From Corylus avellana (lineage: Eukaryota > Streptophyta > Magnoliopsida > Fagales > Betulaceae): 64,000 nt of DNA. This document shows positions 1-11,079 of the stretch, one piece after another. The stretch lies in the NCBI RefSeq assembly GCF_901000735.1, contig NC_081545.1, forward strand, positions 12,431,132 through 12,495,131, in the 5' to 3' direction. The translations under genes were made by a program, and so were the position numbers. The notes beneath the pieces were generated by a model. That model had not been told where the DNA came from. It saw only the letters and a program-made list of their open reading frames with translations, and ran no database searches. The number at the start of each line of letters is the position of its first letter. Position 1 is the stretch's first letter.

Positions 1-964
1 CTGATGACAGCCCCACAAGGGACATATTTCATTCAAAGGTTGCTGAAGTGGATTTCATTGGGGTGGAAATTTTTTTGGCAAATTCCCGAGCTACCCCAGT
101 TTTGTAGAACTCCCATAGAGACAAGAGGTTGATCATGAAACCAGTTCGGGACAAACACCCTGAACATCATCACGGGGAGCATTAAGACCTATTAGTTGGG
201 AGAAGCAGTTTCGGGATGTTAAGAGGAATCCTCTTCCTTGTGGAGTGCTACGTGATCATAAAGAAGAAGGGGTGGAAGAGCTTGCTTGGACTTCTGAAGG
301 AACGAGGTATGATCCTTCGGGACTTGGACTTACATTGAGAAATACCTCATAGGATCAAGCGCAGGCCCTGTGCGCTTGACTCCTCACTCCACCAGGGTAC
401 ATGATCTCCATCTAGGTTTATTTTATTCATTGTTGCTTCATTATTTGCTTATATTTTACAACAATGTATGCACTTGATTGGTATTTGGTTGGAGTATCAC
501 CTTTTTTACGACATGTTTTTGCATTCAAGTTTGGGGGTATAATATGCCCCCATCTGCTCATTCAGGTATTCCTATACTCTTGATCTTATTCTTTAGTTCT
601 ATGCATACATTGGGGGCAGTGTATGATTCAAGTTTGGGGGTATGGAAAAATAAAACATGGTCCATTTTTGTTGTTATGTCATTCTTAAGCATATGGTTGA
701 GCTTTGATTCTAGTTTAAATTTCATTGATAGGCTTAAAGTTATGAACACATGATCATATGACTTAGGGATTTTAAGTCCTGTTACTTACTTTTGGCAACA
801 TGAGATGCTTCTTGTTTCAATTTAAATCTATCTTGAGCACACTAGCACATGTCTGTGAGGTATGAATTTCGAAACCAATTGTGTTTGTTTTTCAATGTCT
901 TGAATTCTGTTGGGTGACATATTGGATGAATAACTTTGGCATGCTATATAAAAAAAATAAAAGA

Positions 965-995
<31 letters not shown>

Positions 996-1740
996 TAAAG
1001 TTTGAATTTTTCATTGAGTAACCGTACCTCTTACCTCATTAAGCAGTGAGTGTTCGCGTCAAAAGGTGAAATTTTTGCGTTGATTAATAAAATTGCTAGC
1101 TTAGCTTCGTAGCCTTTTTGACTCGAGTTTGTAAGTCCTTAGGGGTGTCTTTACACCTAGTTCCCGAAAGCCATTTGGTTTGGGAGACATTGGCCTAACA
1201 CTTGATACATGGGTCAACTAGAAAGATTAAAGGAGCTAAGCATTGCACAGCCTACAACCAAAAAGAAAAAATGTATGCCTTGGTTGTTTCATTTGATATG
1301 AAGTCCTATAAATTCTGAGATGGTGATTCATTCATATTGGAATTATTTTGAAGCCTCATGACTATGTGTTACTTCACCTTGCACTAATTGAAATTTGTGT
1401 ATCTCAATTTGCCATTTGTAAGTGATTTGACTTGTAAATTCTTTGGAATTTTGAAGATGGAGTTTATAATTTTAAGCTTGCTAATGAATGAGAACCATTA
1501 TTTTTGTGATGCTTTATCCTTTTGAATGACATAATGATGACAATGTTTGTGGGTATCATTCCTGGAAAACCCTCACGAGACTTCACTCGTCCTCTAGGGA
1601 ATGCCTAGGGGTTTAAAAGGCTTGTTGCATAAGCTAAATGCAACCGTACATCCCACGAAAGATGGATTTATCTTTTTGTTTTTCAATTTATTTTCTATTT
1701 TGTATTGCTAAGGGACTAGCAATATGTAAGTTTGGGGGTG
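1..1740 (+). mobile_element. 3' internal non-coding part of a family A Athila-like element
   Basis: No supportable coding sequence. The stretch ends in the purine tract AAGTTTGGGGGTG (1728-1740), directly followed by an LTR, and two near-identical tracts lie upstream (527-540 and 630-644). The segment around 1015-1560 is recognisably the same 3' leader as in the family B elements near 22920-23290 and 35330-35680 (shared phrases around 'gagtgttcgcgtcaaaaggtg' and 'ttttgactcgagttt'). An (AT)n run lies at about 972-997. The left end runs off the window; the first 400 bases are unidentified. Confidence 0.7.
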
Positions 1741-1898
1741 TGATAAGCGTCGAATGTTGGACAATTGAGCCCCTTAATTTGCATATGTTAATTCCTTATC
1801 ATTGTTATTTGTTTGATTTTGGTTTGTTTTTGTGTTTTCAGGTGTTTAATAAAGATACAAGAAAATCATTGATTTTGGGCTCAAAATGCATTTCAAAT

Positions 1899-2007
1899 AC
1901 TGTAGCATCACTGTAGCAGTACTGTAGGGAATTCACAATAGCAGTTACTGTAGCAATTTACTGTAGTGGAGTTATAGTAGCATGTTACTGTAGCTACAGT
2001 TCGCTTG
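1899..2007 (+). repeat. ACTGTAG short-motif array in family A LTR
   Basis: About seven copies of ACTGTAG at irregular spacing of 8-20 bases, several extended to TTACTGTAGCA, ending in CTGTAGCTACAG, which is itself palindromic. The minus-strand LTR copy keeps a comparable array at about 22330-22445 (CTACAGT / CTATAGT variants). Confidence 0.7.
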
Positions 2008-2164
2008 AGCGCAACTACGATGCGCTCGAGCGCACACGGGCGGCAAAGACAACAATGAGTCCGAAATTGAGAAAGGATGTTTTTCTAGGTCTCTGAATCC
2101 GATTGGGAGACTGACTTACGATTTTCTTTGGGATTCTTAGGGCTTCTAGGGTTCTCCTAATCCT

Positions 2165-2172
2165 TATAAATA
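2165..2172 (+). promoter_or_regulatory. TATA box of family A LTR
   Basis: TATAAATA preceded by 'tcct' and followed about 30 bases downstream by a purine/pyrimidine mixed start region. The same motif stands at the same place in other family A LTRs, on the minus strand for the copies at 21230-22596 and 23767-25271. Confidence 0.6.
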
Positions 2173-3143
2173 GGTCTCTAAGCATTGAGAAAAACACACC
2201 GCTTCCTAGAGCTAGAAATTAGAAATTTGTCTTTGGAGCTTAGAAGATCATGAGCGGCTAAACCCCTTCTTAGGGTGTTGATGTAACCTTATCCAAGCAT
2301 AATAGTTTGATTGTATTTAATATCCAAGCACAATGGTTTGATTGTATTTAATTTCTAGATTTTCAATTTATGCATGTTGATTGTATAATTATGAGGATTG
2401 CTACAATTGATTTCTGTTCTTCATATTAAATACAATTGTTCTTAAATTCCAAAATCAATATTTGTGAAATTCTTCTCTTGTCTTAGAAAGTATTTTACTT
2501 TTATTGAAATCAAATCATTCTTGTTTTTTGTGATTATGAGGATGATGGTTATACAATGGGTTTAATTGACATATAATCAATAAGATTTGATGGGCCATAC
2601 CTAGGGAAGACAGATTGTACTACACCCTAGTTTAGTGTAATTTAGGTAGACAGTCTGTGCCAACCGAAGATGGGTTACACTTTTTCATTGATTGTATGTA
2701 TCCAGTTAAAGAATTTGATAATTTATACCTAGGGAAGATAGGTCGTACCGCATCTTAATAGTTAGGTGGACGATCCGTGCCAACCGAAGATAGATTATGC
2801 TTATTCTTTAATAAGGTAGTTTCTTGTTTATTTATAACATACATAGAATGAATTTCTGGGATTAATTATGATTAACCATTGTTGTTCGGATAGAGGTGAA
2901 ATCAATACCCTACACTCTCTCTTATTTTAAATCTCTTTTATTTTCATTCACTTTAAGCTTTAAAGAAAATCAAATTAATTCTATTTTTAATTAAGTTAAT
3001 TTTAATCTTTCGAATTTAGATAATAAAACCCCTGTAGTCCTTGAGGTTCGACACCCTCAATATAGCCCTATCCTACAAGATTCATCCTATTGTGAGTGGT
3101 TATTTTTATAATTAATATTTTTGGTCACAAAAATACCACATCA

Positions 3144-3324
3144 GTCAGTTTCCTAGTCCAAGTTGGGGATTAAAAACCTAATTCAAGGTGGAAAAAGGTT
3201 TTTTCCGCACTCTAGAAATCGTATGCGCTCGAGCCTAAGGAAGATTGCGCTCGAGCTTAAGAAGTAGTGCGCTCAAACACATGTGCGCTCTAGCCCATGT
3301 GCTGGGGCGCTTGAGAAAAGGTGC
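3144..3324 (+). repeat. Non-coding segment with GCGCTCGAG palindrome cluster
   Basis: Flank of the family A LTR. From about 3222 to 3315 it holds four or five copies of TGCGCTCGAGC or close variants, the family A version of the palindrome that is clustered in family B. No coding sequence seen. It may be internal DNA of another family A element, since the same kind of cluster occurs just upstream of gag near 6245-6330. Confidence 0.5.
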
Positions 3325-4678
3325 TAATAAGTGCTAAAATATTCATATTTTCAGCCCTTAACTTGCGTGTTTTAATCTTTTGGTTTAATTAATTAGGCCA
3401 TTTTAATTCCTTTTTGTGTTTTTCATACTTTTACAGGCTTTTGGAAGAAAAAGAAGTAAAACTAGGTAATTTGAGCTCAAAAGATGAAATGAAGACAATT
3501 GGAGCTCCCTGGTACTGCAATTAATCACAGGGTACCTGCAATAGAGCGCAATACCTGAGAGGACATAGCAGGAAATAGGCCAGGAGCGATCGAGTGCATG
3601 ACAAAAAAAAATGATCGTAGACATGTGATCGAGCGCACACGGGCTGCAATTGAGCGCACCCGTGCGCAGGAGACTTATCAAGTGGCGGCTGGATTGACAA
3701 TATTTCCATATTAGGGTTTTCCAATTCCAATTTGTAATAGGTCTGAAAACCCTACGAATTCCCTAGGTTTACTACTTTGTCTAGGACTTCTAAAGCCTAT
3801 AAATAGACCCTTAAGCCTCTAGAATTGGTACACTTGGTAAGGAGAAGAATAGGAGCTCTTCAAGTTCAAGTCTCGGATTTATTCTTTTCCTTTCTTTTCT
3901 TTTATTTTATGAAGATGTTTAACATCAACTTTATGTGTAGCTAATTTAATTAGTAGGGCTTGATTGAAGCGCTAGTAATGTTTTGTTAATATTTAAATAT
4001 TGGCGCTTTTGTGATGATCTTGTTGTGCTATTCAACTTGATTAATACCTACTTGCATGAATTCCTCATATGTGTGTGCCTAATCAACATAAGCATGTGGT
4101 ACAGACTAGTTAGTTAAATCAATTTGGATGGCCGAGTCCTAGGTTTAACATAAGTAACAAAAGAAATCCACACCGGGTTCTTGGGTTAATCAACATGGAC
4201 AACCAGGAGTATATGCCATGCCCTAGGCCTCATGTGTTTGTCGATTTCCATAGAACATATGCCTTCCTAAGGAACAACTTAGTATAAATCATGCTAAATC
4301 CCTTAGGAATGAAAAGAGCTAGAGTATACGCCATGCCTAACTTGTTGCTTAGGAAAATCTATAGCCTTAGGAGTATATGCCATGCCCTAAGGTTGACAAA
4401 CATTAGATATGCATAACTTGATCAAAGCATTGGCATATTGTTATATTAGCTAAATATAATTAGTAGTGGATATCAAAGCCCTACCCTTTATTATTATCAC
4501 TTCAACAATCAATCTTTGTTTTGCTTTTGCTTAAGGAATCTATTTTTAAACATAAATTCAGCAATCCTCGTGGGAATGATCCTGTACTTGCACCATATAC
4601 TACTATGTTGACCTTGTGCACTTGCAGGTAAAATGTACAATTATTTACCTATTAATTTAGGTAATATTTTGCACAACA
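3325..4678 (+). mobile_element. Solo LTR, family B
   Basis: Starts TAATAAGTGCTAAAA (first dinucleotide TG mutated to TA) and ends TTGCACAACA. It is flanked by a perfect 5-bp target duplication GGTGC (3320-3324 and 4679-4683). There is no internal region, so this is a solo LTR left by unequal recombination. A TATA box is at 3798-3805 and a palindrome cluster (GATCGAGCGCA type) at about 3517-3670. Confidence 0.92.
3798..3805 (+). promoter_or_regulatory. TATA box of family B LTR
   Basis: TATAAATA within 'aagcctataaatagaccc'. The same site is kept in the other family B LTRs (for example near 7602, 14595, 26151, 36549, 50508 and 56559), marking the U3/R region of this family. Confidence 0.6.
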
Positions 4679-4756
4679 GGTGCCAAATAACAATTAAGGT
4701 GAAGCAGGGTGAGGAACCTCAAGACCTTTTGCTGGCATGGTCGATCTTAGGCCTTT

Positions 4757-6041
4757 AATATGCTTCCAAAATGTCCTTTAAGCCCAATTTCAATGGAGTT
4801 TATTGCATCTTGCTTTTAAAACCCTGAAACACAAAAACAAAACAAAATCAAACAAATAACAATGCTAAGAAATTAACATATGCGAGTTTAAGGGGTTTAA
4901 ATGTGCAACATTCTGTGTTTATCAAGAAGACCTAGAAGATGTGGTTAAACCTAACCATTCATAATAGATGACATATATGATGTGGTTATGTTTAATCAAA
5001 TCAAGGAAATGATTAAATCAGAATTTCTCAAATTGGAGTTAAAATCAAATTGGATTACATTTCGGATTCTTCACATGTCTCAAAATTTTGACCGTAACTT
5101 TCAGCTTAAGTATCAGATTGAGGTGAAAGAATTAGCATTGGAAAGCTAACTCAAAATAATACAAATCAATGTGAAATAAGATTTTCCTAATTCGGACGAT
5201 TGCTATGTTGAAATCGTCCCGCAATATAACAACCCAAATCTGGACGAATCCAATTCTAAGTAACAATGGTTTAATTGTATTTTAATTTGGGATTTTATAT
5301 CTGCATGATGGTTGTATAACTGTGAAAATTGGTCTTAATGTTTATATTCAATCATTATGAAATTTTTCTCTTGTCTTAGAAAGCTCTTTATATTGATTGA
5401 ACTCGAGCATTCATATTTCTGTGATTATATGAATGATTGTTATATAACAGTTTTAATTAATATATGATCAATAAGATTTGATAAGCCATGTCTAGGGAAG
5501 GCGAATTTGTTTACACCCTAGTTTAGTGTAATTTAGGTAGACTATTGGTACTAACCTAAGATGAGTTATGCTTATCCATTGATTGTCTGTAACTGATTAA
5601 GATATTTGATAGTCCATACCTAGGGAAGACGAACCGTACCGCATTTAGAGGTTGGGCACATGGTCCATGTCAACCGAAGATGGATTATACTTATTTCTTA
5701 ATTATGGTATTTTCTTGACTACTCGAGTGAGACGAGCCATATATCATGCATAGTATGAATTTCCCTTGTTAATTTGTGATTGACCATTGTTATGTGGTTA
5801 GTGATAAAATCAACCCCTTATTTTCTCTCTCATCACAATCTACTTTATGCATTTACTTTATAAATCTAGAAACAAACAATCATCTTTTAATTAAGTTATT
5901 TTTAACTCTACAGAACTTGATAACAACCTAGTGCAATTCTTAAGGTTCGACACCCTCAATATAGCCCTACACTATAAGGATTCATGCTATTGCGAGTGGT
6001 ATTTTATTATTGATATTTTTGCACACAAAAAGACCACATCA
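4757..6041 (+). mobile_element. Family A LTR with inverted first 168 bases (5' LTR)
   Basis: Bases 4925-6041 match family A LTR sequence on the plus strand and end ACCACATCA followed by a primer site. The part that should precede them is present but reversed: 4757-4924 reads, on the minus strand, as the LTR start (TGATAAACACAG...). The inversion breakpoint is sharp, at the point where the unaltered LTR at 10259 reads 'gcatattttgagaagacc'. Bases 4679-4756 to the left are unassigned. Confidence 0.75.
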
Positions 6042-6046
6042 ATTTT

Positions 6047-6064
6047 TGGCGTCGTTGCCAGCGA
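6047..6064 (+). promoter_or_regulatory. Primer binding site, tRNA-Asp type (degraded)
   Basis: TGGCGTCGTTGCCAGCGA stands 5 bases after the LTR end. It matches the complement of the plant tRNA-Asp 3' end (TGGCGCCGTTGCCGGGGA) at 15 of 18 positions. The spacer 'attttt' matches that of the other family A and B elements. Confidence 0.7.
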
Positions 6065-6732
6065 CTGCTTAACGGTTGTGTTGTTTAAGTTTTGAAAGAT
6101 TGAATTTAACTTAATTCTTTTTTGTTTCTATTTATTTGTCTAATCTTTTTTTTTTTTTTTCTGATTTGTTTTCTTTATTTTTGTTTTTGTTCTATTATTA
6201 TTCTTTTGTTTTGGGTCTAGAATTGCCTAGGCGATTTTGCCCAATTGCACTCGAGCCTATCTTATGTGCGTTTGATCGCACTCGGGTCTTCTTCAGTATG
6301 CTTGAGTGCCTCCTCACTGAGCTTAAGCATAGATCCCCATTCAACATAGTGGCAACACAACACAATTACGGGCCATCTCCGAAGCTGCACTATTTGGACT
6401 TGCTGTGAGTTTTTGTTTTTCTATTCTTTTGTTATTTTATTTTAGGTTTCTTAGTTTAGTTCATGTGGGGATACATTCATGGTAGACAGTGAGCATGAAA
6501 TGTGCACTCTTTTGAGGATCATAGTGCATACTATGCATAGTTGAATCGAAGATGCAACTAACTTTTAGCATCTCTCTCTACCCCTACCACCTCTCCTTCT
6601 ATTCCAATACCCCATGAACCATGTTCATATTGCTATAGTCTTTATCATCATGTTATAGATTGTCTTACCGCTGGACAATTTTCAAATTATTCTTAAGAGC
6701 ATATGAACACAACATTCTCTAGACCGAGGAAT
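6065..6732 (+). mobile_element. Leader of family A element; no coding sequence seen
   Basis: T-rich leader followed at about 6245-6330 by degraded palindromes (CACTCGAGC, TTGATCGCACTCG, GCTTGAGTG). The N-terminal half of gag that should lie here is not recognisable, so it has been deleted or has decayed. Confidence 0.45.
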
Positions 6733-7234
6733 GACCCTTATTCTGATTCCTATAACTTGGCATGGAGCAACAATTCTAATCTCTCATGGTAAGCTCAAGC
6801 TCCTGAAAATTATGCTCCACGATTTCATGAACTACACCGTCAATCATATCCGCAGTTCAATGACCATTCCAATTATTCCCCTCAATATCAATCAGCTCCA
6901 CAACAACAATTCCAGGCTAAGCAACCTCCTCCAAGGAGTTCTGGCTTTGAAGAAAAGGTGTTAGCTATTCTCAGTAGACTGGAGGCCAATGATCAACTGC
7001 TGCATTCTCACTCCCAATCCATTTCCAAAATAGATGCTCAACTCGAACAAATAGCCAACACCCTCAATAGGAGAGAAGAAGGAAAGCTTCCAACTCAGCC
7101 GGTGGCCAATCCCAAGGGACACTACATGGTGGATGGGAGTACTTCTTACCATGAGCAAGCTATCATCACACTGAGGAATGGGAAAGTGGTCAAAAATCAC
7201 ATGGAAGAGAGGAAGGAGGAGCAAATTGAGTATT
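6733..7234 (+). pseudogene. gag C-terminal remnant, family A Athila-like element
   Basis: One frame reads PYSDSYNLAWSNNSNLSW, a stop, then a Q/P/Y-rich linker, a helical segment (LEANDQLLHSHSQSISKIDAQ), and a tail with 'TLRNGK'. This order (YNPGWRNHPNFSW-like motif, Q-rich linker, coiled region, TLRSGK-like motif) is that of the C-terminus of Athila/Tat gag proteins and parallels family B gag at 52860-53290. The N-terminal gag domain and zinc knuckle are missing. There is one internal stop near 6787. The frame is cut at 7234 by a solo LTR and resumes briefly at 8480-8541. Confidence 0.7.
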
Positions 7235-8474
7235 TGATAAGTGCTAAAATATTCATATTTTCAGCCCTTAACTTGCATGTTTTAATCCTTTGGTTTTGGT
7301 TAATTAGGTCATTTTAATTCCTTTTTGTGTTTTTCATACTTTTGTAGGCTTTTGGAAGAAAATGAAGTAAATTTGGAAGATTTGGGCTCAAAGAGAGAAT
7401 TTTGGAAAAGTTGGAGTTTTTGGTAGTGTGATCGATCACAGGTGACTTGTGATCGATCGCACTTGTGCATTGGAGAATTCAAGAAGCTGCGGACAGACTC
7501 CCTTTTCCTTCCATATTAGGGTTTTCCAACTCCTAATTGAAATAGGATTAAAACCTTACGAAATTCCTAGGTTTACTAGTTTGTCAAGGACATCTAAAGC
7601 CTATAAATAGACCTCTAAACCTCAAGAATAAACATCCTTGAAACATCCTTGGAAGAGGCACAACTTTGGGTAGAGGAATTGGAGGCTACCCTTCGGTTCT
7701 TTCTTTCCTTTTTCTTTTTAGTTTTATTTTCATTATGTGTAACTAACTCTTAAGGGGGGCTAAATTGAAGTCCTAATTATGTTTATTTAATATTTCAATA
7801 TTGGCGACTTTGTGATAATCATGTTGTGATATTTAACTTGATTAATTTCTGTTTTTATGAATTATTCATATGTATGTGACTGGCCATTATATGCATGTGG
7901 TATGGACTAGTTAGTTAAATCAATTTGGATGACCGAGTCCTGGGTTTAATAAAAGTAACAAAAGAATCCACACCGCGGGTCTTGGGTTAATCAACATGGG
8001 GAACCGGGAGTATACACCCATGCCCTAGGCCTCATGTGTTTGTCAATTTCCACGGAGTATATGCTTTCCTAGAGAACAACTTAGTATACACCATGCTAAA
8101 TCCTTTAGGGAAGAAAAGAGTTAGAGAATACATCCATGCCTAACTCGTTGCTTAAGGAAATCAATAGCTTAAGAAGTATACACCCATGCCCTTAGGTTGG
8201 CAAACATTAGATATGCATAATATGATCAAAGCATTGGCATATTGTCATATTAGTTGAATATAATTAGTGGTGGATATCAAAGCCCTGCCTTTTTATTATT
8301 ATCAACTCAATCAATCTCTGTTTTACTTAAGGAATTTATTTTTAAATGAAAATCCAGCAATCCTCGTGGGAATGATCCTGTACTTGCACCATATACTACT
8401 ATGTTGACCTTGTGCACTTGCAGGTAAAACGTACAACTATTTACCTATTAATTTAGGTAGATATTTGCACAACA
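7235..8474 (+). mobile_element. Solo LTR, family B, inserted in gag remnant
   Basis: TGATAAGTGCTAAAA...TTGCACAACA, with a perfect 5-bp target duplication GTATT (7230-7234 and 8475-8479). At 1240 bases it is shorter than other family B LTRs because most of the palindrome cluster is missing; only TGATCGATCACA and GTGATCGATCGCA remain near 7429-7465. Confidence 0.92.
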
Positions 8475-8479
8475 GTATT

Positions 8480-9105
8480 CTCCTCATTTTATTCCAGCTC
8501 ATGATTCCCTTTTAGATGAGAAACTGTTTGAGAATACTTAGAGTGATCTACCGTGTTTTGCAGACATTATGAATTACCTTTCAATATGTAAAATTTATTC
8601 TCTTTGGTCCAAGAGAAGAGAAGATTGGTGTTTCAAATTTAAACTTAAGGGTAAGAGGGCACTGAGCACATCAAGTATGTGGATTCCATTGACTTTGCGG
8701 ATCCCATATATTTTGATTAGATGAGTCAACTTCATAGGTTCGAGCGTAGGCACTATGTGCTCAAGTCCTCCATTAGGCCAGGCTACATGATCTCCTTCCA
8801 CATTTTATCTTCTCCATTGTTGTTTCTTTTTTATAGTTTGATTATATGAAAACAATGTGTGCATTTGACTTCTTCTTGCTTGGAGTATCACCTTCCTTTT
8901 CAAGACATGTGTTTTTGCATACAAGTTTGGGGGTATGATATGCACCACATCTGCTCATTCAGGTATTCCTATCCTCTTGCCCTTGTTTTTCAGTTCTATA
9001 CATGATTTTGGGTTACATATGAGATAAGAGATTCTAGAGGATCTTTTTGTACCTGAATGGAATAAGGATTTATCGGGTACATATGTCTGTTGAGGCAAAA
9101 GAAGT
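8480..9105 (+). mobile_element. 3' internal remnant of the family A element
   Basis: A few codons of gag continue to 8541. The rest is non-coding and resembles 240-600 (shared 'cttggagtatcacc', 'tttttgcat(a/t)caagtttgggggtat', 'catctgctcattcaggtattcctat'). A purine tract AAGTTTGGGGGTATG is at 8923-8937. The right end is lost at the assembly gap. Confidence 0.65.
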
Positions 9106-9205
9106 NNNNNNNNNNNNNNNNNNNNNNNNNNNNNNNNNNNNNNNNNNNNNNNNNNNNNNNNNNNNNNNNNNNNNNNNNNNNNNNNNNNNNNNNNNNNNNN
9201 NNNNN
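9106..9205. other. Assembly gap (100 N)
   Basis: A run of exactly 100 N, a conventional placeholder of unknown true size. It separates family A sequence from the 3' end of a different retroelement. Confidence 1.
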
Positions 9206-9650
9206 CCTTGTATTGGGACAACGTTGGGGAGAGACAACGTTGGGGCCTGAAATGAGTCAACATACTCATGAAAAAGTGCTTACCTTCAGACAAAGAATGA
9301 GTGCATCCTAGAGTCGGTAGAAGAACTAGGCTGATAACTGGAGATGACCTTCAGAATTTGAAGTAGGAGATCATGTGTTCCTTAAAATATCATCAATGAG
9401 GGGAGTGATGCAGTTTGGGAAGAAGGGGAAGCTCAGTCCCCAATTTATTGGACTGTTTGAGATCACCCAATGAGTGGGGAGATTGGCATATAGAGTTGCC
9501 TTACCCCCAGACTTGGCTAGAACACATGATGTTTTTCATGTCTCGGTATTAAGGAAGTACATCGCTAACTAGACTTAGTGGTGAAATACGAACGTTTGAA
9601 GATCCAGGAAGGATCGACGTGCACCGAGGAGCTGGTGAAGATCATGGTGT
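9206..9650 (+). pseudogene. pol 3' remnant: integrase C-terminus of a Tekay/Del-like element
   Basis: Conceptual fragments in shifting frames read LYWDNVGERQ, then EFEVGDHVFLKISSMRGVMQ (from 9354), FGKKGKLSPQFIGLFEI, and RVALPPDLARTHDVFHVSVL, ending at a stop at 9570-9572. This order (GDHVFLK, MRFGKKGKLSP-like, FIGPFEI-like, HNVFHVSMLRKY-like) is the C-terminal part of integrase in chromodomain-carrying plant Ty3/gypsy elements. A frame-shifted tail at about 9579-9650 (KYERLKIQEGSTCTEELVKI) matches the linker that follows. It carries several stops and at least two frameshifts, so it is inactive. The remainder of pol would lie beyond the gap. Confidence 0.85.
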
Positions 9651-10258
9651 TGAGGAAGCATCATGGTGAGAAGTGGAGTAGGACATGCAAAAATATTATC
9701 TGCATTTGTTCAAGGCTTGATTGGGTATTACTCTTTTTCTCAAGATTGTACTCTGATAGTATACGTATTCCTATTTTGGTTAAAGGGATAGTCGAGTAAG
9801 AAAGAGTTTGTTTTTCTATATAGGGTTTTGGCATAGAAACCCATTGATCCGGGCTGTATCTAAGTCAATCGAATTGGGTGTCGAGATTGACGAGGACTAG
9901 TAGAGTGTAGGAAACACTAACTACGATGTCTTTCATGTCTTTACATTAAGGTATAAGGATTTTATTTGTATGGTTAATTTCTTTTGTCTTGGACTGAATG
10001 CCTATCCGTTATGGTTATGGGTAACCGTTATATTGGGATTGTCTAAGAGTAGTCAATTAAGATAAGCTTGCTTCTAGCTAGGAAGTATGGCATCATGTCA
10101 AAGATACCCACGTTCTTGACTCCATGTGGAACTACTTGTTTTGGTGAATTTAGGGCTCGTCAAGTTTGACGATGGTTGATATAGTGTGGGTAACATCGAC
10201 TACGACCCCCTTGTTGACTTACAAAAATGGATTTGTTACAACTTGTGAGGATGTCGAC
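9651..10258 (+). other. Non-coding flank of the pol remnant
   Basis: No coding sequence. Two diverged copies of a motif around 'gattgacgaggactagtagagtgtagg' (about 9884) and 'tttgacgatggttgatatagtgtggg' (about 10168) are seen. It is probably the 3' untranslated or LTR part of the Tekay-like element, but no LTR boundary is visible. Confidence 0.35.
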
Positions 10259-10689
10259 TGATAAGTGCCAAATATTGCATATTTGGACCCCTTTATTTAC
10301 ATTAGTTAATCCTTTAGCTGTGTCGTTATTTAATATTTTGTGTTAGTTTTGTGTTTTTAATGTTTTGTAGGTCATTAAAGAAAAACTACAGCTTTCAAGG
10401 GAAAAATGCAAAGTTTGGAAGAAAGCATATTTTGAGAAGACCTAGATGATGTGGTTAAGTTTAACCAAATCCAAGAAAAGGTTAAATCGGAATAAAGATC
10501 AGATTGGATAAAATTTTGGATTGGATTCAAATTTAGATTCTGCATATGTCTTAGTCTTTTAACCATAACTTTCCGCTCAAATATTGGATTGAAGTGATTC
10601 AAAAGGCATTGGAAAGCTAACTTAAAATACTATAATTCGTTGTGAAATAGAATTTTCCTAATTCGGACGGTTACTATGCCAAAAGCGCC
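10259..10689 (+). mobile_element. Family A LTR, 5' part, cut by assembly gap
   Basis: Begins TGATAAGTGCCAAATATTGC and follows family A LTR sequence through 'gaagacctagatgatgtggtt' and 'ggcattggaaagctaactt' up to the N run. The preceding 5 bases are TCGAC; the right end cannot be seen. Confidence 0.8.
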
Positions 10690-10789
10690 NNNNNNNNNNN
10701 NNNNNNNNNNNNNNNNNNNNNNNNNNNNNNNNNNNNNNNNNNNNNNNNNNNNNNNNNNNNNNNNNNNNNNNNNNNNNNNNNNNNNNNNN
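10690..10789. other. Assembly gap (100 N)
   Basis: Second run of exactly 100 N, placed where the sequence changes from family A LTR to the GTACG-rich family D LTR. Confidence 1.
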
Positions 10790-11040
10790 GACGTACGCTA
10801 GGGTTACCGGATGTACACTCTTGTCTGTAGCAGAGGATGTATGCATGGGGACCACCAGACGTACCCTGACAATTGTACGCCATACTCTTAACAATTGTAC
10901 AAGGACGTACGCTGGGGACCACACGAATGTATGCTACTTTTGGAATACCCCTTGGTTAGTACTTGGATGTATGCTACAACCTTTGGACTGCTGGATAAAG
11001 TGTACCGGACGTACGCCCCAATAGTACCTGAACGTTTGCT
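10790..11040 (+). repeat. Diverged GGACGTACGCT motif array
   Basis: Copies at about 10790, 10810, 10867, 10913, 10926, 10965, 11008 and 11030 share the core GACGTACGCT or its C-to-T derivatives (GATGTATGCT). The core contains CGTACG, a 6-bp palindrome. The C-to-T pattern at CpG suggests methylation-driven decay. Confidence 0.6.
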
Positions 11041-11071
11041 ACATTTCAAAATAGTTGGTAGCACCCTCTAC

Positions 11072-11079
11072 TATAAATA
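11072..11079 (+). promoter_or_regulatory. TATA box of family D LTR
   Basis: TATAAATA within 'ctctactataaatacccc', placed directly after the GTACG motif array, as TATA boxes in the A and B LTRs follow their palindrome clusters. Confidence 0.55.

Larger units (their letters stand above)
1741..3143 (+). mobile_element. Family A LTR (3' LTR)
   Basis: Begins TGATAAGCG right after the purine tract and ends ACCACATCA, so it has the TG...CA ends of an LTR. No primer site follows, and the preceding and following 5 bases (gggtg / gtcag) differ, which fits a 3' LTR rather than a solo LTR. A TATA box (TATAAATA) is at 2165-2172. A run of ACTGTAG repeats occupies about 1899-2007, and a TGCGCTCGAGCGCA palindrome follows near 2020-2035. 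Confidence 0.85.

Noticed and set aside
478..753. 91-codon ORF in the plus strand
   Set aside because: Lies in the 3' non-coding part of a family A element across two purine tracts; no motif, and the frame is not kept in related copies.
8955..9311. ORFs spanning the first N run
   Set aside because: They exist only because N codons are read as X across an assembly gap.
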